From NCBI GenBank assembly GCA_965659945.1, contig CBFHYJ010000053.1, forward strand, positions 1-10,819: DNA of 10,819 nucleotides, in the 5' to 3' direction. Under the pieces are notes generated by a model. That model was given only the letters and a program-made list of their open reading frames with translations. It was not told the DNA's origin and searched no databases. Shown piece after piece: positions 1 through 6,419 of this stretch (position 1 is the stretch's first letter; each line of letters begins with the position of its first letter). The stretch comes from VMDJ01 sp965659945 (GTDB lineage: Bacteria > Pseudomonadota > Gammaproteobacteria > Chromatiales > Chromatiaceae). A program made the translations under genes and the position numbers.

Positions 1-4
1 TAGG

Positions 5-21
5 TTAAGAGTTATTCTTAA
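5..21. repeat. Short inverted repeat upstream of the first gene
   Basis: TTAAGA and TCTTAA form a perfect 6-base inverted repeat around a 5-base centre (GTTAT), ending 10 bases before the ATG of the phosphopantetheinyl transferase gene. It is AT-rich, has no following T-run, and is too short to call a terminator or operator. What lies upstream is outside the window, so its role cannot be judged. Confidence 0.25.
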
Positions 22-31
22 GTAAATTTTG

Positions 32-658
32 ATGTCCGATAATCCCAGACAAGCCTTCTCAGCACCCTCAGATCAGTGGATCGACCTGTATCAGATCGAT
101 CTCGATCAGCAGAACGCTGACCTGAATGTACTGAGTGATGACGAGCGACAACGGGCCGAGAAACATCGATCGAATCATTATGCCGTGATGCGTACCTTTA
201 TGCGGTCAATTTTAGGTCAGCTACTTAATCTAGCTCCATCTGAAGTGCCGATTTGGATTGAAGATGGCGGTAAGCCCTACTTGGCTGAGCGAAACTTTGA
301 ATTCAACCTGTCACACACCGGTCGTTACGGCCTAATTGCTATAAGCCAACTGCCTTTGGGGGTGGATATCGAACGTTTTCGCCCACAAGCCAACCGCTTG
401 GCGATCGCTAAACGAATCATGCCTGAGGATGCCATTGCTCGAATTGAAGCTGCCGAGGATTCCGGTCGCGTCTTTTATGAAGAATGGACCCAACTTGAAG
501 CACGTCACAAGTGCATCGGCATCGGCATCTTTGATCAACTCGATCCTGCCATTGAGCTTCAGCATGCCCAGCTTAAGTTACCCAGCGATCTAATGGGCTG
601 TGTGGCCTGGCCACAACAAGCTTCAGCACCTAAATTGGCATATCATACGGTCACATAA
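32..658 (+). CDS. 4'-phosphopantetheinyl transferase, Sfp type
   Basis: This family moves the phosphopantetheine arm of coenzyme A onto a serine of an acyl or peptidyl carrier protein in the cytoplasm. The 208-residue product shows the family landmarks: FNLSHTG (91-97), the magnesium-binding GVDIE (110-114, Asp112 and Glu114), and a third motif around 148-165, FYEEWTQLEARHKCIGIGIF. Glu156 and Lys160 occupy the family's usual acidic and CoA-contacting positions, but the lysine of the usual W-x-x-K-E motif is leucine (Leu155). I start at ATG 32; a TTG at 29 abuts it in frame, and neither has a clear Shine-Dalgarno sequence. The length is normal to slightly short for Sfp-type enzymes. It leads a co-directional run containing an AMP-forming ligase, so its likely client is a carrier protein used by that pathway, probably encoded outside the window. 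The family call is firm; the substrate is inferred. Confidence 0.88.
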   Translation: MSDNPRQAFSAPSDQWIDLYQIDLDQQNADLNVLSDDERQRAEKHRSNHYAVMRTFMRSILGQLLNLAPSEVPIWIEDGGKPYLAERNFEFNLSHTGRYGLIAISQLPLGVDIERFRPQANRLAIAKRIMPEDAIARIEAAEDSGRVFYEEWTQLEARHKCIGIGIFDQLDPAIELQHAQLKLPSDLMGCVAWPQQASAPKLAYHTVT

Positions 659-708
659 GCCAAGGACATCATCGTCGGGCGATACGCGTTAAGGATAGAA
701 ACCCCTTC

Positions 709-1509
709 ATGGACATACTCAGCGTCTTCATTCTTTCGGTTATTCAAGGTCTAACCGAATTCTTACCGATCTCTAGCTCTGGGCACCTCATCTTGGCGCC
801 ACATATCTTTGGCTTTGCCGATCAAGGCTTGAGCTTAGATGTGGCCGTTCACTTTGGATCGCTGATTGCCATCGTGGCTTACTTTTGGCGCGATGTAGTT
901 GCTATTTTAAATGGCTGGTTCCGCGCCCTACCGCCAAGCGCACCAAGCAACCCTGAGGCACGTCTAGGTTGGGCAGTGATCGTCGGCGTAATCCCAGTGG
1001 TAATTGCAGGCCTACTGCTAAAAAGTATCATTGAAAGTCAGTTCCGTGAGCCTTGGATCATTGGTGCTGCCACCATTTTCTTTGGCTTGGTGTTATGGCA
1101 AGCGGATTGGAGCGCAAAGCGCGAACGCGACCTCACTAGCATCACTCTCAAAGACGCGATTATTGTTGGTCTTGCGCAAATTCTCGCTCTTATTCCAGGC
1201 ACCTCTCGCTCCGGCATCACCATGACCGCAGGTTTATGGGTTGGTTTGACGCGTGAAGCTGCTTCTCGCTTCTCGTTCTTACTGGCGATCCCTACCGTGC
1301 TTGCCTCATCAGCACTGATCACCTTTGACCTGCTTGAAGCAACCGAAGCCGTCGATTGGAACGCGCTTGTTCTTGGCGTGGTGTTATCCGCGATCTCAGC
1401 CTATCTATGCATTCACTACTTCCTTAAGTTCATAGAACGCATTGGCATGTGGCCCTTTGTGCTGTATCGCTTGGCACTTGGCGCTTTTATCTTCTATCTC
1501 ATCGCATAA
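709..1509 (+). CDS. uppP: Undecaprenyl-diphosphatase UppP (BacA family)
   Basis: UppP is an integral inner-membrane phosphatase that converts undecaprenyl pyrophosphate to undecaprenyl phosphate, recycling the lipid carrier for peptidoglycan and polysaccharide assembly; overproduction gives bacitracin resistance. The 266-residue product is hydrophobic throughout, close to the usual family length. Both active-site motifs are present: QGLTEFLPISSSGH at 13-26 (the (E/Q)xxxE motif, here Gln13 and Glu17) and PGTSRSG at about 164-170, followed by SRFSFLLAIPT. The ATG at 709 is preceded by AAGGA (691-695), somewhat far at 13 bases but the best signal. The gene sits 50 bases after the phosphopantetheinyl transferase and 3 bases before the ligase, so it is probably co-transcribed. 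Its place among exosortase A-associated genes suggests it supports lipid carrier recycling for exopolysaccharide, though it may equally be the cell's general UppP. Confidence 0.95.
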   Translation: MDILSVFILSVIQGLTEFLPISSSGHLILAPHIFGFADQGLSLDVAVHFGSLIAIVAYFWRDVVAILNGWFRALPPSAPSNPEARLGWAVIVGVIPVVIAGLLLKSIIESQFREPWIIGAATIFFGLVLWQADWSAKRERDLTSITLKDAIIVGLAQILALIPGTSRSGITMTAGLWVGLTREAASRFSFLLAIPTVLASSALITFDLLEATEAVDWNALVLGVVLSAISAYLCIHYFLKFIERIGMWPFVLYRLALGAFIFYLIA

Positions 1510-1512
1510 GCA

Positions 1513-2964
1513 ATGCGCCCGTTTGATTTACTTGAACAGCAAGCTGAACGCGCATCAACTCGCGTTGTGTTGAGACATAAAAATGATGCACTAACTTATC
1601 GAGAGCTCCTCGATTGCGTTAACCAAGCCTCACAACAACTCAGCAAGCTTGGCGTCACTAAAGGTGATCGCGTTGCGCTATATCTGCAGAAGAACATCGA
1701 TCTAGTGGTATATCTATTAGCAGTCAATGCGATAGGTGCGGTATTCGTACCCATCAACCCCCTCCTCAAAATACCGCAGCTAAATCACATCCTTGGTGAC
1801 ACGCAAGCCAAACTACTGGTGACTCATTCACAACGTGTTGATATCAACGCAGCGGATATCGGCTTACTGCTTCAGGTCGATACGCAATCGATCAAACAAA
1901 AAGCTTATGCTGAAAGCTCACTCATCTCGCCAGACAATCTGTCTTGTCTTTTATATACCTCAGGAAGTACCGGCTTACCGAAAGGCGTGATGCTCAGCGA
2001 TCGCAATCTCATTGCTGGCGCAGAAGCGGTTACCCATTATTTAAATAACACTTCAGATGATGTGTTACTTGGCGTCTTACCACTGAGTTTTGACTATGGT
2101 CTTAACCAACTGATCAGCAGCTTACTTGTCGGTGCCGAGCTGGTGTTATTCGACTATCTGTTACCTTGCGAGATCATCAAAGCCATCGACACTTACAAGG
2201 TAACAGGCGTTGCTGGCGTGCCACCGATCTGGCAACAACTCACTCGGTGCGATTGGTCTACAGGCGCCAAACAACATCTGCGGTATATAACCAACTCTGG
2301 TGGTCATCTTGCCGAGCCCGTCCAACAGATTTTGCATGAAGCTCTGCCATCCACTGACATTATCTTGATGTACGGCCTAACCGAAGCGTTTCGCTCAACC
2401 TACCTGCCCGCCGATTTACGACTCACTCATCCCGACAGCATGGGTATCGCGATTCCCGGCGCCACATTACGTGTGATTGATGCGCAAGGTAATGATTGCG
2501 CTGATGATCAAGCGGGTGAGCTTATTCACGCTGGCAATACCGTAGCTTTAGGTTATTGGAATCACACGGATCTAACTGAACAACGCTTTGGCAGTGGCAA
2601 GAATGGCATTCGCTATGTGCGCTCAGGCGATACGGTTAAACGCTCAGCCGATGGTCTGTTTACATTTATAGGTCGCGATGACGAGATGATGAAAGTCTCC
2701 GGCTATCGCATCAGTCCTCAAGAGATTGAGCTGCCCGCACTCGCATTGAAAGGTATTGAGCAAGCTGTTTGCTTTAACGCTGGCGAAAACATCATTCTGC
2801 TATATCAAGGCGATCTTTCTATGGACACACTTAAACAGCACCTTGCCCAAGAATTGCCGAATTACATACAGCCTAGCTTCATTGAGCAGCATCCGTCCTT
2901 ACCGCTCAGCGCCAACGGCAAATTAGATCGCGCGCTCGCAAAATCACAGTATCCCTTGCGATAA
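1513..2964 (+). CDS. AMP-forming acyl/amino-acid ligase, exosortase A-associated type
   Basis: This is an ANL-superfamily adenylating enzyme that activates a carboxylic acid as its acyl-AMP and then passes it to CoA or a carrier-protein thiol. All core motifs are in the 483-residue product: the phosphate loop YTSGSTGLPKG (148-158), the A5 motif MYGLTEAFRSTYLP (286-299), the hinge and ribose-binding region SGDT...FIGRDDEMMKVSGYR (371-399), and PLSANGKLDR (464-473) with catalytic Lys470. The stretch GLTEAFRSTYLP and the hinge region match what I remember of the acyl-CoA ligase family found with exosortase A / PEP-CTERM systems (TIGR03098 from memory). The start follows the uppP stop by 3 bases without a Shine-Dalgarno sequence, suggesting translational coupling. 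The product is shorter than typical long-chain acyl-CoA ligases, nearer to stand-alone adenylation domains. The exact substrate cannot be read from sequence; a neighbouring amino-acid decarboxylase makes an amino acid or derived acid plausible. Confidence 0.9.
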   Translation: MRPFDLLEQQAERASTRVVLRHKNDALTYRELLDCVNQASQQLSKLGVTKGDRVALYLQKNIDLVVYLLAVNAIGAVFVPINPLLKIPQLNHILGDTQAKLLVTHSQRVDINAADIGLLLQVDTQSIKQKAYAESSLISPDNLSCLLYTSGSTGLPKGVMLSDRNLIAGAEAVTHYLNNTSDDVLLGVLPLSFDYGLNQLISSLLVGAELVLFDYLLPCEIIKAIDTYKVTGVAGVPPIWQQLTRCDWSTGAKQHLRYITNSGGHLAEPVQQILHEALPSTDIILMYGLTEAFRSTYLPADLRLTHPDSMGIAIPGATLRVIDAQGNDCADDQAGELIHAGNTVALGYWNHTDLTEQRFGSGKNGIRYVRSGDTVKRSADGLFTFIGRDDEMMKVSGYRISPQEIELPALALKGIEQAVCFNAGENIILLYQGDLSMDTLKQHLAQELPNYIQPSFIEQHPSLPLSANGKLDRALAKSQYPLR

Positions 2965-2971
2965 TCACGCC

Positions 2972-4216
2972 ATGAGCGATATGCCCACACATTCAGCGAT
3001 CACCCAATTCCCGATCAGCAATGATCAACTCATCATTGGGGGTAAGACGGTTACGCAACACCTGCAACAAGGGTTAAGCACGCCGTGTTATCTGTATGAC
3101 GCTGCTGTTATTACAAATACGATTCGTACGTTACGCGAACATCTACCTGAAGACATCAAGCTACATTACGCCTTAAAAGCGAATCCACATGCTCAACTAG
3201 TGCAGTTTATGGCGCAGCATGTGGATGGCTTTGATATCGCCTCACAGGGCGAACTTCAACTCGCGCTGAAAACAAACATCAACCCGCAAGACATCAGCTT
3301 TGCAGGACCGGGAAAGCGAGATGAAGAATTGCTCGCTGCGATCGACGCTGGCATTCGCATCAATGTCGAATCGTTAGGTGAGCTTAATCGCATTGCATCA
3401 CTTACTAAAGACCATCAACCACCGCGTCTTTCGATTCGCATCAATCCAGACTTTGATCTCAAAGGTTCAGGCATGGCGATGGGCGGCAGTGCCAAACCCT
3501 TTGGCATTGATAAAGACCAACTCGATGGTGTATTCCATGCAGCACAAGAACATAAGCTCGTTATCGATGGTCTACACATCTACGCCGGCTCGCAGTGTCT
3601 TTATGCGCAAGCTATCGTTGATGCACAAAAAGCTAGCCTAGATCTTGCGCTTGAACTGATCGACACCTTTAATCTTTGTCTTTCTGAGATCAATCTAGGC
3701 GGGGGCTTTGGTATTCCCTACTTCCCTGGCGAGCAACCCTTAGATATCAGCAAACTTGGTGAAGAACTCAGTGACGTCATTGATGACTTTGCCGCACTGC
3801 AGCCTAATGTAGATATCGTCATTGAGCTCGGTCGCTATTTGGTCGGTGAAGCCGGCGTGTATCTCACACGTATTCTCGATAGCAAAACCTCACGCAGTGA
3901 AACTTTCTGGATTTGCGATGGCGGCATGCATCATCACTTAGCGGCAAGCGGCAACCTCGGTCAGATCATTCGTAAAAACTACCCCGTGGTTAACCCATTG
4001 CATGTCAACCAAGGCGATCGAACTCAAGTCAGCATCACCGGTCCTCTCTGTACACCGTTAGACATACTTGCGGCTAAACATACTATCGGACAGGCGCAGG
4101 TTGACGATGTGATTGCGGTCATGCAATCAGGTGCTTACGGCGCTAGCGCCAGTCCCAAGGATTTTCTCTCACACCCACATGCCACTGAAGTCTTTATCGA
4201 TGAGCGTGATGCATGA
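2972..4216 (+). CDS. Fold-type III PLP-dependent decarboxylase, exosortase A-associated type
   Basis: The product belongs to the ornithine/diaminopimelate decarboxylase family (alanine-racemase-like barrel plus C-terminal beta domain) and should remove carboxylate from a basic or diamino acid using pyridoxal phosphate. In 414 residues I see the PLP lysine in YALKANPH (Lys69), LHIYAGSQ (His202), the phosphate-binding NLGGGFG (241-247), ELGRYL (285-290), the active-site cysteine in TGPLCTPLD (Cys360), and SGAYG (386-390, Tyr389). Where ornithine decarboxylases have CDGLD and diaminopimelate decarboxylases CESGD, this has CTPLD, so the substrate side of the pocket differs. GGGFGIPYFPGE, DGGMHHHLAASGN and the FLSHPHATEV tail fit my memory of the decarboxylase family tied to exosortase A systems (TIGR03099). 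The ATG at 2972 lies 7 bases after the ligase stop; a second ATG at 2981 is possible. It is translationally coupled to the next gene by an ATGA overlap. Not expected to be LysA itself. Confidence 0.9.
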   Translation: MSDMPTHSAITQFPISNDQLIIGGKTVTQHLQQGLSTPCYLYDAAVITNTIRTLREHLPEDIKLHYALKANPHAQLVQFMAQHVDGFDIASQGELQLALKTNINPQDISFAGPGKRDEELLAAIDAGIRINVESLGELNRIASLTKDHQPPRLSIRINPDFDLKGSGMAMGGSAKPFGIDKDQLDGVFHAAQEHKLVIDGLHIYAGSQCLYAQAIVDAQKASLDLALELIDTFNLCLSEINLGGGFGIPYFPGEQPLDISKLGEELSDVIDDFAALQPNVDIVIELGRYLVGEAGVYLTRILDSKTSRSETFWICDGGMHHHLAASGNLGQIIRKNYPVVNPLHVNQGDRTQVSITGPLCTPLDILAAKHTIGQAQVDDVIAVMQSGAYGASASPKDFLSHPHATEVFIDERDA

Positions 4217-5352
4217 GCGAGCAAAGCCGCATTGAGCAATGTCTCGCGGATCCTGCCAACGGACCCTCGCTTCTTTTTTTCTCAGGTGGCTCAGCACTGG
4301 ATAAAACCTCATCGCTGCTGACCAAATACACCCATAACAGCATCCACCTACTGACTCCATTCGACTCAGGTGGCAGCTCTGCAAAACTTCGCAAAGCCTT
4401 CAATATGCCAGCCGTTGGTGATTTGCGAGCACGCCTCATGGCGATTGCAGATGATTCATTAGAAGGCCATCCAGAGGCGGTAGCGCTTTTCCGTTACCGC
4501 CTACCCACCGATCAATCGCAAGCAACGCTTAAATCACTCGTTGAGCAACTACAATCATGTGAGCACCCCTTAGTTGAGGTCACCTCAAGCACCGTCAAAC
4601 AATTGATTGAAAATAACCTACGAGCGTTCCTTGATCAGGCGCCTGATGACTTTGATTACCGTGGCGCTAGTATCGGCAACTTGGTGATCACTGGCGGATA
4701 TCTCAATAATCAACACACCTTGATGCATGTCGTTGATCAAATCAGCGAGATTGTTAACGCACTTGGCATTGTGCGTACAACAAGCGATGATGACTTAGAG
4801 CTCATCGCTACACTGCTCGATGGCACTACAGTGAGCGGCCAACACAAGATCACCGCAAAAGAAACGCGCCCTTTAGATCAGAAGATAATCGACTTAGTAC
4901 TTTCTGGGCCCAGCTCAACACTCGATGCAAAAAATCATGCCTTAATCAGTAATGCGGACCTGATTGTTTTTCCACCCGGTAGCTTCTTTTCAAGCGTGAT
5001 CGCAAACCTACTGCCTAAGGGTGTAGGTAATGCGATACACGCCAGCAATAAATCCAAGGTGTTCATCCCCAATCTTGGCATTGACCCTGAGCTTCATGAC
5101 ACGAACTTGATCGAACAAATTGAACTGCTCAATCAAACCATTAACAAAGACCTGTCTGAGAACAAAGAAAGTAAAGCAATTGATATTGTGCTGACTGATA
5201 GCTCCCTACGATCCGATATCGACAAAGCCTTCACCGATTATTTGTCGGAAAAAAACATTCAACTGATTGATGCGGATCTGCGAGGTAGCCACAACGGCTT
5301 ATACGATGAGAGAAAACTCATCGAAGCCTTAATTAAAATAGGTCTTAGGTAG
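4213..5352 (+). CDS. CofD/YvcK-like protein (CofD-related, GAK-type)
   Basis: CofD transfers a phospholactyl-type group to the deazaflavin Fo in F420 synthesis, while the related YvcK/GlmR proteins bind UDP-sugars and control cell-wall carbon flow. This 379-residue product has the shared core: an N-terminal glycine-rich turn FFSGGSALD (22-30), the signature PFDSGGSSAKLRKAF (49-63) followed by PAVGDLRARLMAIAD (66-80), GNLVITGGY (155-163), and ADLIVFPPGSFFSSVIANLLPKGV (248-271). It is longer than YvcK (about 320 residues), and the motif YTHNSIHLLTPFDSGGSS is closer to what I recall of the CofD-related protein of the so-called GAK system than to CofD or YvcK. Its ATG lies inside the stop of the decarboxylase gene (ATGA), so the two are translationally coupled and likely act together. 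No other F420 gene is visible. The fold assignment is confident; the reaction is unknown. Confidence 0.8.
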   Translation: MSEQSRIEQCLADPANGPSLLFFSGGSALDKTSSLLTKYTHNSIHLLTPFDSGGSSAKLRKAFNMPAVGDLRARLMAIADDSLEGHPEAVALFRYRLPTDQSQATLKSLVEQLQSCEHPLVEVTSSTVKQLIENNLRAFLDQAPDDFDYRGASIGNLVITGGYLNNQHTLMHVVDQISEIVNALGIVRTTSDDDLELIATLLDGTTVSGQHKITAKETRPLDQKIIDLVLSGPSSTLDAKNHALISNADLIVFPPGSFFSSVIANLLPKGVGNAIHASNKSKVFIPNLGIDPELHDTNLIEQIELLNQTINKDLSENKESKAIDIVLTDSSLRSDIDKAFTDYLSEKNIQLIDADLRGSHNGLYDERKLIEALIKIGLR

Positions 5353-5391
5353 TATTTCAAATAAACATTGCTAGCCGCACTGTCTATTGAA

Positions 5392-5577
5392 TTAATAGGC
5401 TGCCATTTGAGTACGAAGCTCGCAAAGACGATCCAGATAGAAGGTATACATTGCGCGCTCATAGGCACAATCGCCTTCAAAGCCCATTTGCTTGATACGC
5501 TCTTCTAGATACATGGCCTCTTCATTGAGGTCTTTTCTCTGACCTTTGATGTCAGATTGATGTGATTTTAATGTCAT
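5392..5577 (-). CDS. Small protein of unknown function, predicted PhoB target
   Basis: I do not recognise this 61-residue protein. It is highly charged, has no signal peptide or membrane segment, and reads as two amphipathic helices (about 12-32 and 37-60) joined by a GFEGD turn (32-36). It carries two cysteines (37 and 52) and many aromatic residues in the second helix (YERAMYTFYLDR). The case that it is real is strong: the ATG at 5577 has an AGGAGAG Shine-Dalgarno sequence with a 6-base spacer, and a near-consensus Pho box lies 46 bases upstream. It follows phoU in the same orientation after a 118-base gap, so it may be expressed both from its own promoter and by read-through. It converges on the CofD-like gene. 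A helical-hairpin adaptor or regulator acting in phosphate starvation would fit, but this is inference only. Confidence 0.75.
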   Translation of the reverse strand: MTLKSHQSDIKGQRKDLNEEAMYLEERIKQMGFEGDCAYERAMYTFYLDRLCELRTQMAAY

Positions 5578-5583
5578 CTTTAA

Positions 5584-5590
5584 CTCTCCT
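5584..5590 (-). promoter_or_regulatory. Ribosome binding site of the 61-codon gene
   Basis: Read on the minus strand this is AGGAGAG, 6 bases before the ATG at 5577. It is one of the strongest Shine-Dalgarno sequences in the window and supports this short reading frame as a translated gene. Confidence 0.75.
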
Positions 5591-5602
5591 GATCGGATAC
5601 GA

Positions 5603-5613
5603 GCTATAAGCTA
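5603..5613 (-). promoter_or_regulatory. Candidate -10 region downstream of the Pho box
   Basis: On the minus strand two overlapping hexamers could act as the -10: TAGCTT, 10 bases after the Pho box (the spacing seen in E. coli phoA), or TATAGC, 15 bases after it. Neither matches TATAAT well, which is usual for promoters where PhoB replaces the -35 contact. The exact start of transcription cannot be fixed by eye. Confidence 0.4.
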
Positions 5614-5623
5614 ACTGAGTCAA

Positions 5624-5641
5624 ATGACAATAAAATGACAA
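5624..5641 (-). promoter_or_regulatory. Pho box (PhoB binding site)
   Basis: On the minus strand the sequence is TTGTCATTTTATTGTCAT: two identical 7-base half-sites TTGTCAT separated by the AT-rich TTTA, giving the 11-base repeat period of the E. coli Pho box (CTGTCAT, 4 AT-rich bases, CTGTCAT). Only the first base of each half-site differs from consensus. It points at the 61-codon gene and lies in the only sizeable noncoding gap of the phosphate cluster, with phoB itself about 2 kb away. I found no second site of this quality in the window; the promoter of the pst operon lies outside it. Confidence 0.85.
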
Positions 5642-5695
5642 ATTCTCAAATCAAAAGCCACACACCTAAGTATCTAACCTTAGTAAAAAATGTGT

Positions 5696-6415
5696 TTAGT
5701 TATCTGAACCAAACTCAGCTTTTACTTTTTCTAAGCTTATATGACGAACATCTTTACCCTTAACAAAGTAAACGATGTACTCGCAGATATTTTGTAAGCG
5801 ATCGCCAATACGCTCTAAAGAACGAGCCGCCCACATAATATCGAGAATTCTCGGTATAGAACGCGGGTCTTCCATCATATAGGTCATTAATTGACGCATG
5901 ATCGCCTCATACTCTTGGTCAATGCGTTTATCTTCAGATGCAACCTGTATTGCCTCATCGACATCCATTCGAGCAAAAGCATTTAAAACTCGGTGAAGAT
6001 TTTCACGAACCATGCCACCGAGATGCTCTATACGAAGATACAAACTAGAACTCGCATCACCTTTGGAATTAGCGATAGCCATTTTTGCTACACGCTTTAC
6101 CTCATCACCAATACGTTCAAGGTCTGTAGTGGTGCGAATTACTGTTTGAACCAAACGTAAGTCAATTGCAGTTGGCGCTCTTAATGCAAAAATTCGAGTG
6201 CATCCTTCATCAATTTCGACATCCAAGCGATTGATGTCGGCATCTTTAGCCACAACATCCTCGGCCAATCGGACATCAGAATTCTTTAAAGAAGAAATTG
6301 CATCATCTAATTGCTTTTCAACTAGACCGCCCATTTCGGCAACCTTACTTCGCACCATTTCAATATCAGCATTAAATTGCTGAGACGTATGCTTTGACAT
6401 TGATTCCATTCTCAT
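5696..6415 (-). CDS. phoU: Phosphate signalling protein PhoU
   Basis: PhoU is a cytoplasmic helical-bundle protein that links the PstSCAB phosphate transporter to the PhoR sensor and keeps the Pho response off when phosphate is plentiful. The 239-residue product has the two repeated three-helix units, each with the metal-binding signature: TTDLERIGDEVKRVA (97-110, with Glu100 and Asp104) and ARSLERIGDRLQNI (197-210). HTSQQFN near the N terminus is typical. The length is normal. Three in-frame ATGs lie at residues 1, 3 and 6; I keep the first (6415) because GAGGG at 6424-6428 sits 8 bases before it, although the HTSQQFN alignment would also permit the ATG at 6400. It starts 4 bases after the phoR stop, so it belongs to the same transcript. 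Confidence 0.96.
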   Translation of the reverse strand: MRMESMSKHTSQQFNADIEMVRSKVAEMGGLVEKQLDDAISSLKNSDVRLAEDVVAKDADINRLDVEIDEGCTRIFALRAPTAIDLRLVQTVIRTTTDLERIGDEVKRVAKMAIANSKGDASSSLYLRIEHLGGMVRENLHRVLNAFARMDVDEAIQVASEDKRIDQEYEAIMRQLMTYMMEDPRSIPRILDIMWAARSLERIGDRLQNICEYIVYFVKGKDVRHISLEKVKAEFGSDN

Positions 6416-6419
6416 CGCT

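Noticed and set aside
332..565. Minus-strand open frame of 77 codons inside the phosphopantetheinyl transferase gene
   Set aside because: It lies wholly opposite a gene with clear family motifs, has no ribosome binding site I can see, and shows no recognisable protein features.
2972..4216. Assignment of the decarboxylase as LysA (diaminopimelate decarboxylase)
   Set aside because: The CESGD substrate motif is absent (CTPLD instead), and the neighbours are an adenylating ligase and a CofD-like gene rather than lysine-pathway genes such as dapF.
4169..4439. Two minus-strand open frames across the decarboxylase/CofD-like junction
   Set aside because: They are antisense to two well-supported genes and to their ATGA coupling; the translations are compositionally odd with no domain.
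5353..5400. Possible bidirectional terminator between the convergent CofD-like gene and the 61-codon gene (CTATT...AATAG inverted repeat at about 5385-5399)
   Set aside because: The stem is only 5 AT-rich pairs with a 5-base loop, overlaps the end of the small gene, and has no T-run on either strand.
5661..5695. Hairpin CTAAG...CTTAG just downstream of phoU as a terminator
   Set aside because: The 5-pair stem has an 8-base loop and is followed on the minus strand by GTGTGGC rather than a T-run; the run of As lies on the wrong side for phoU termination.
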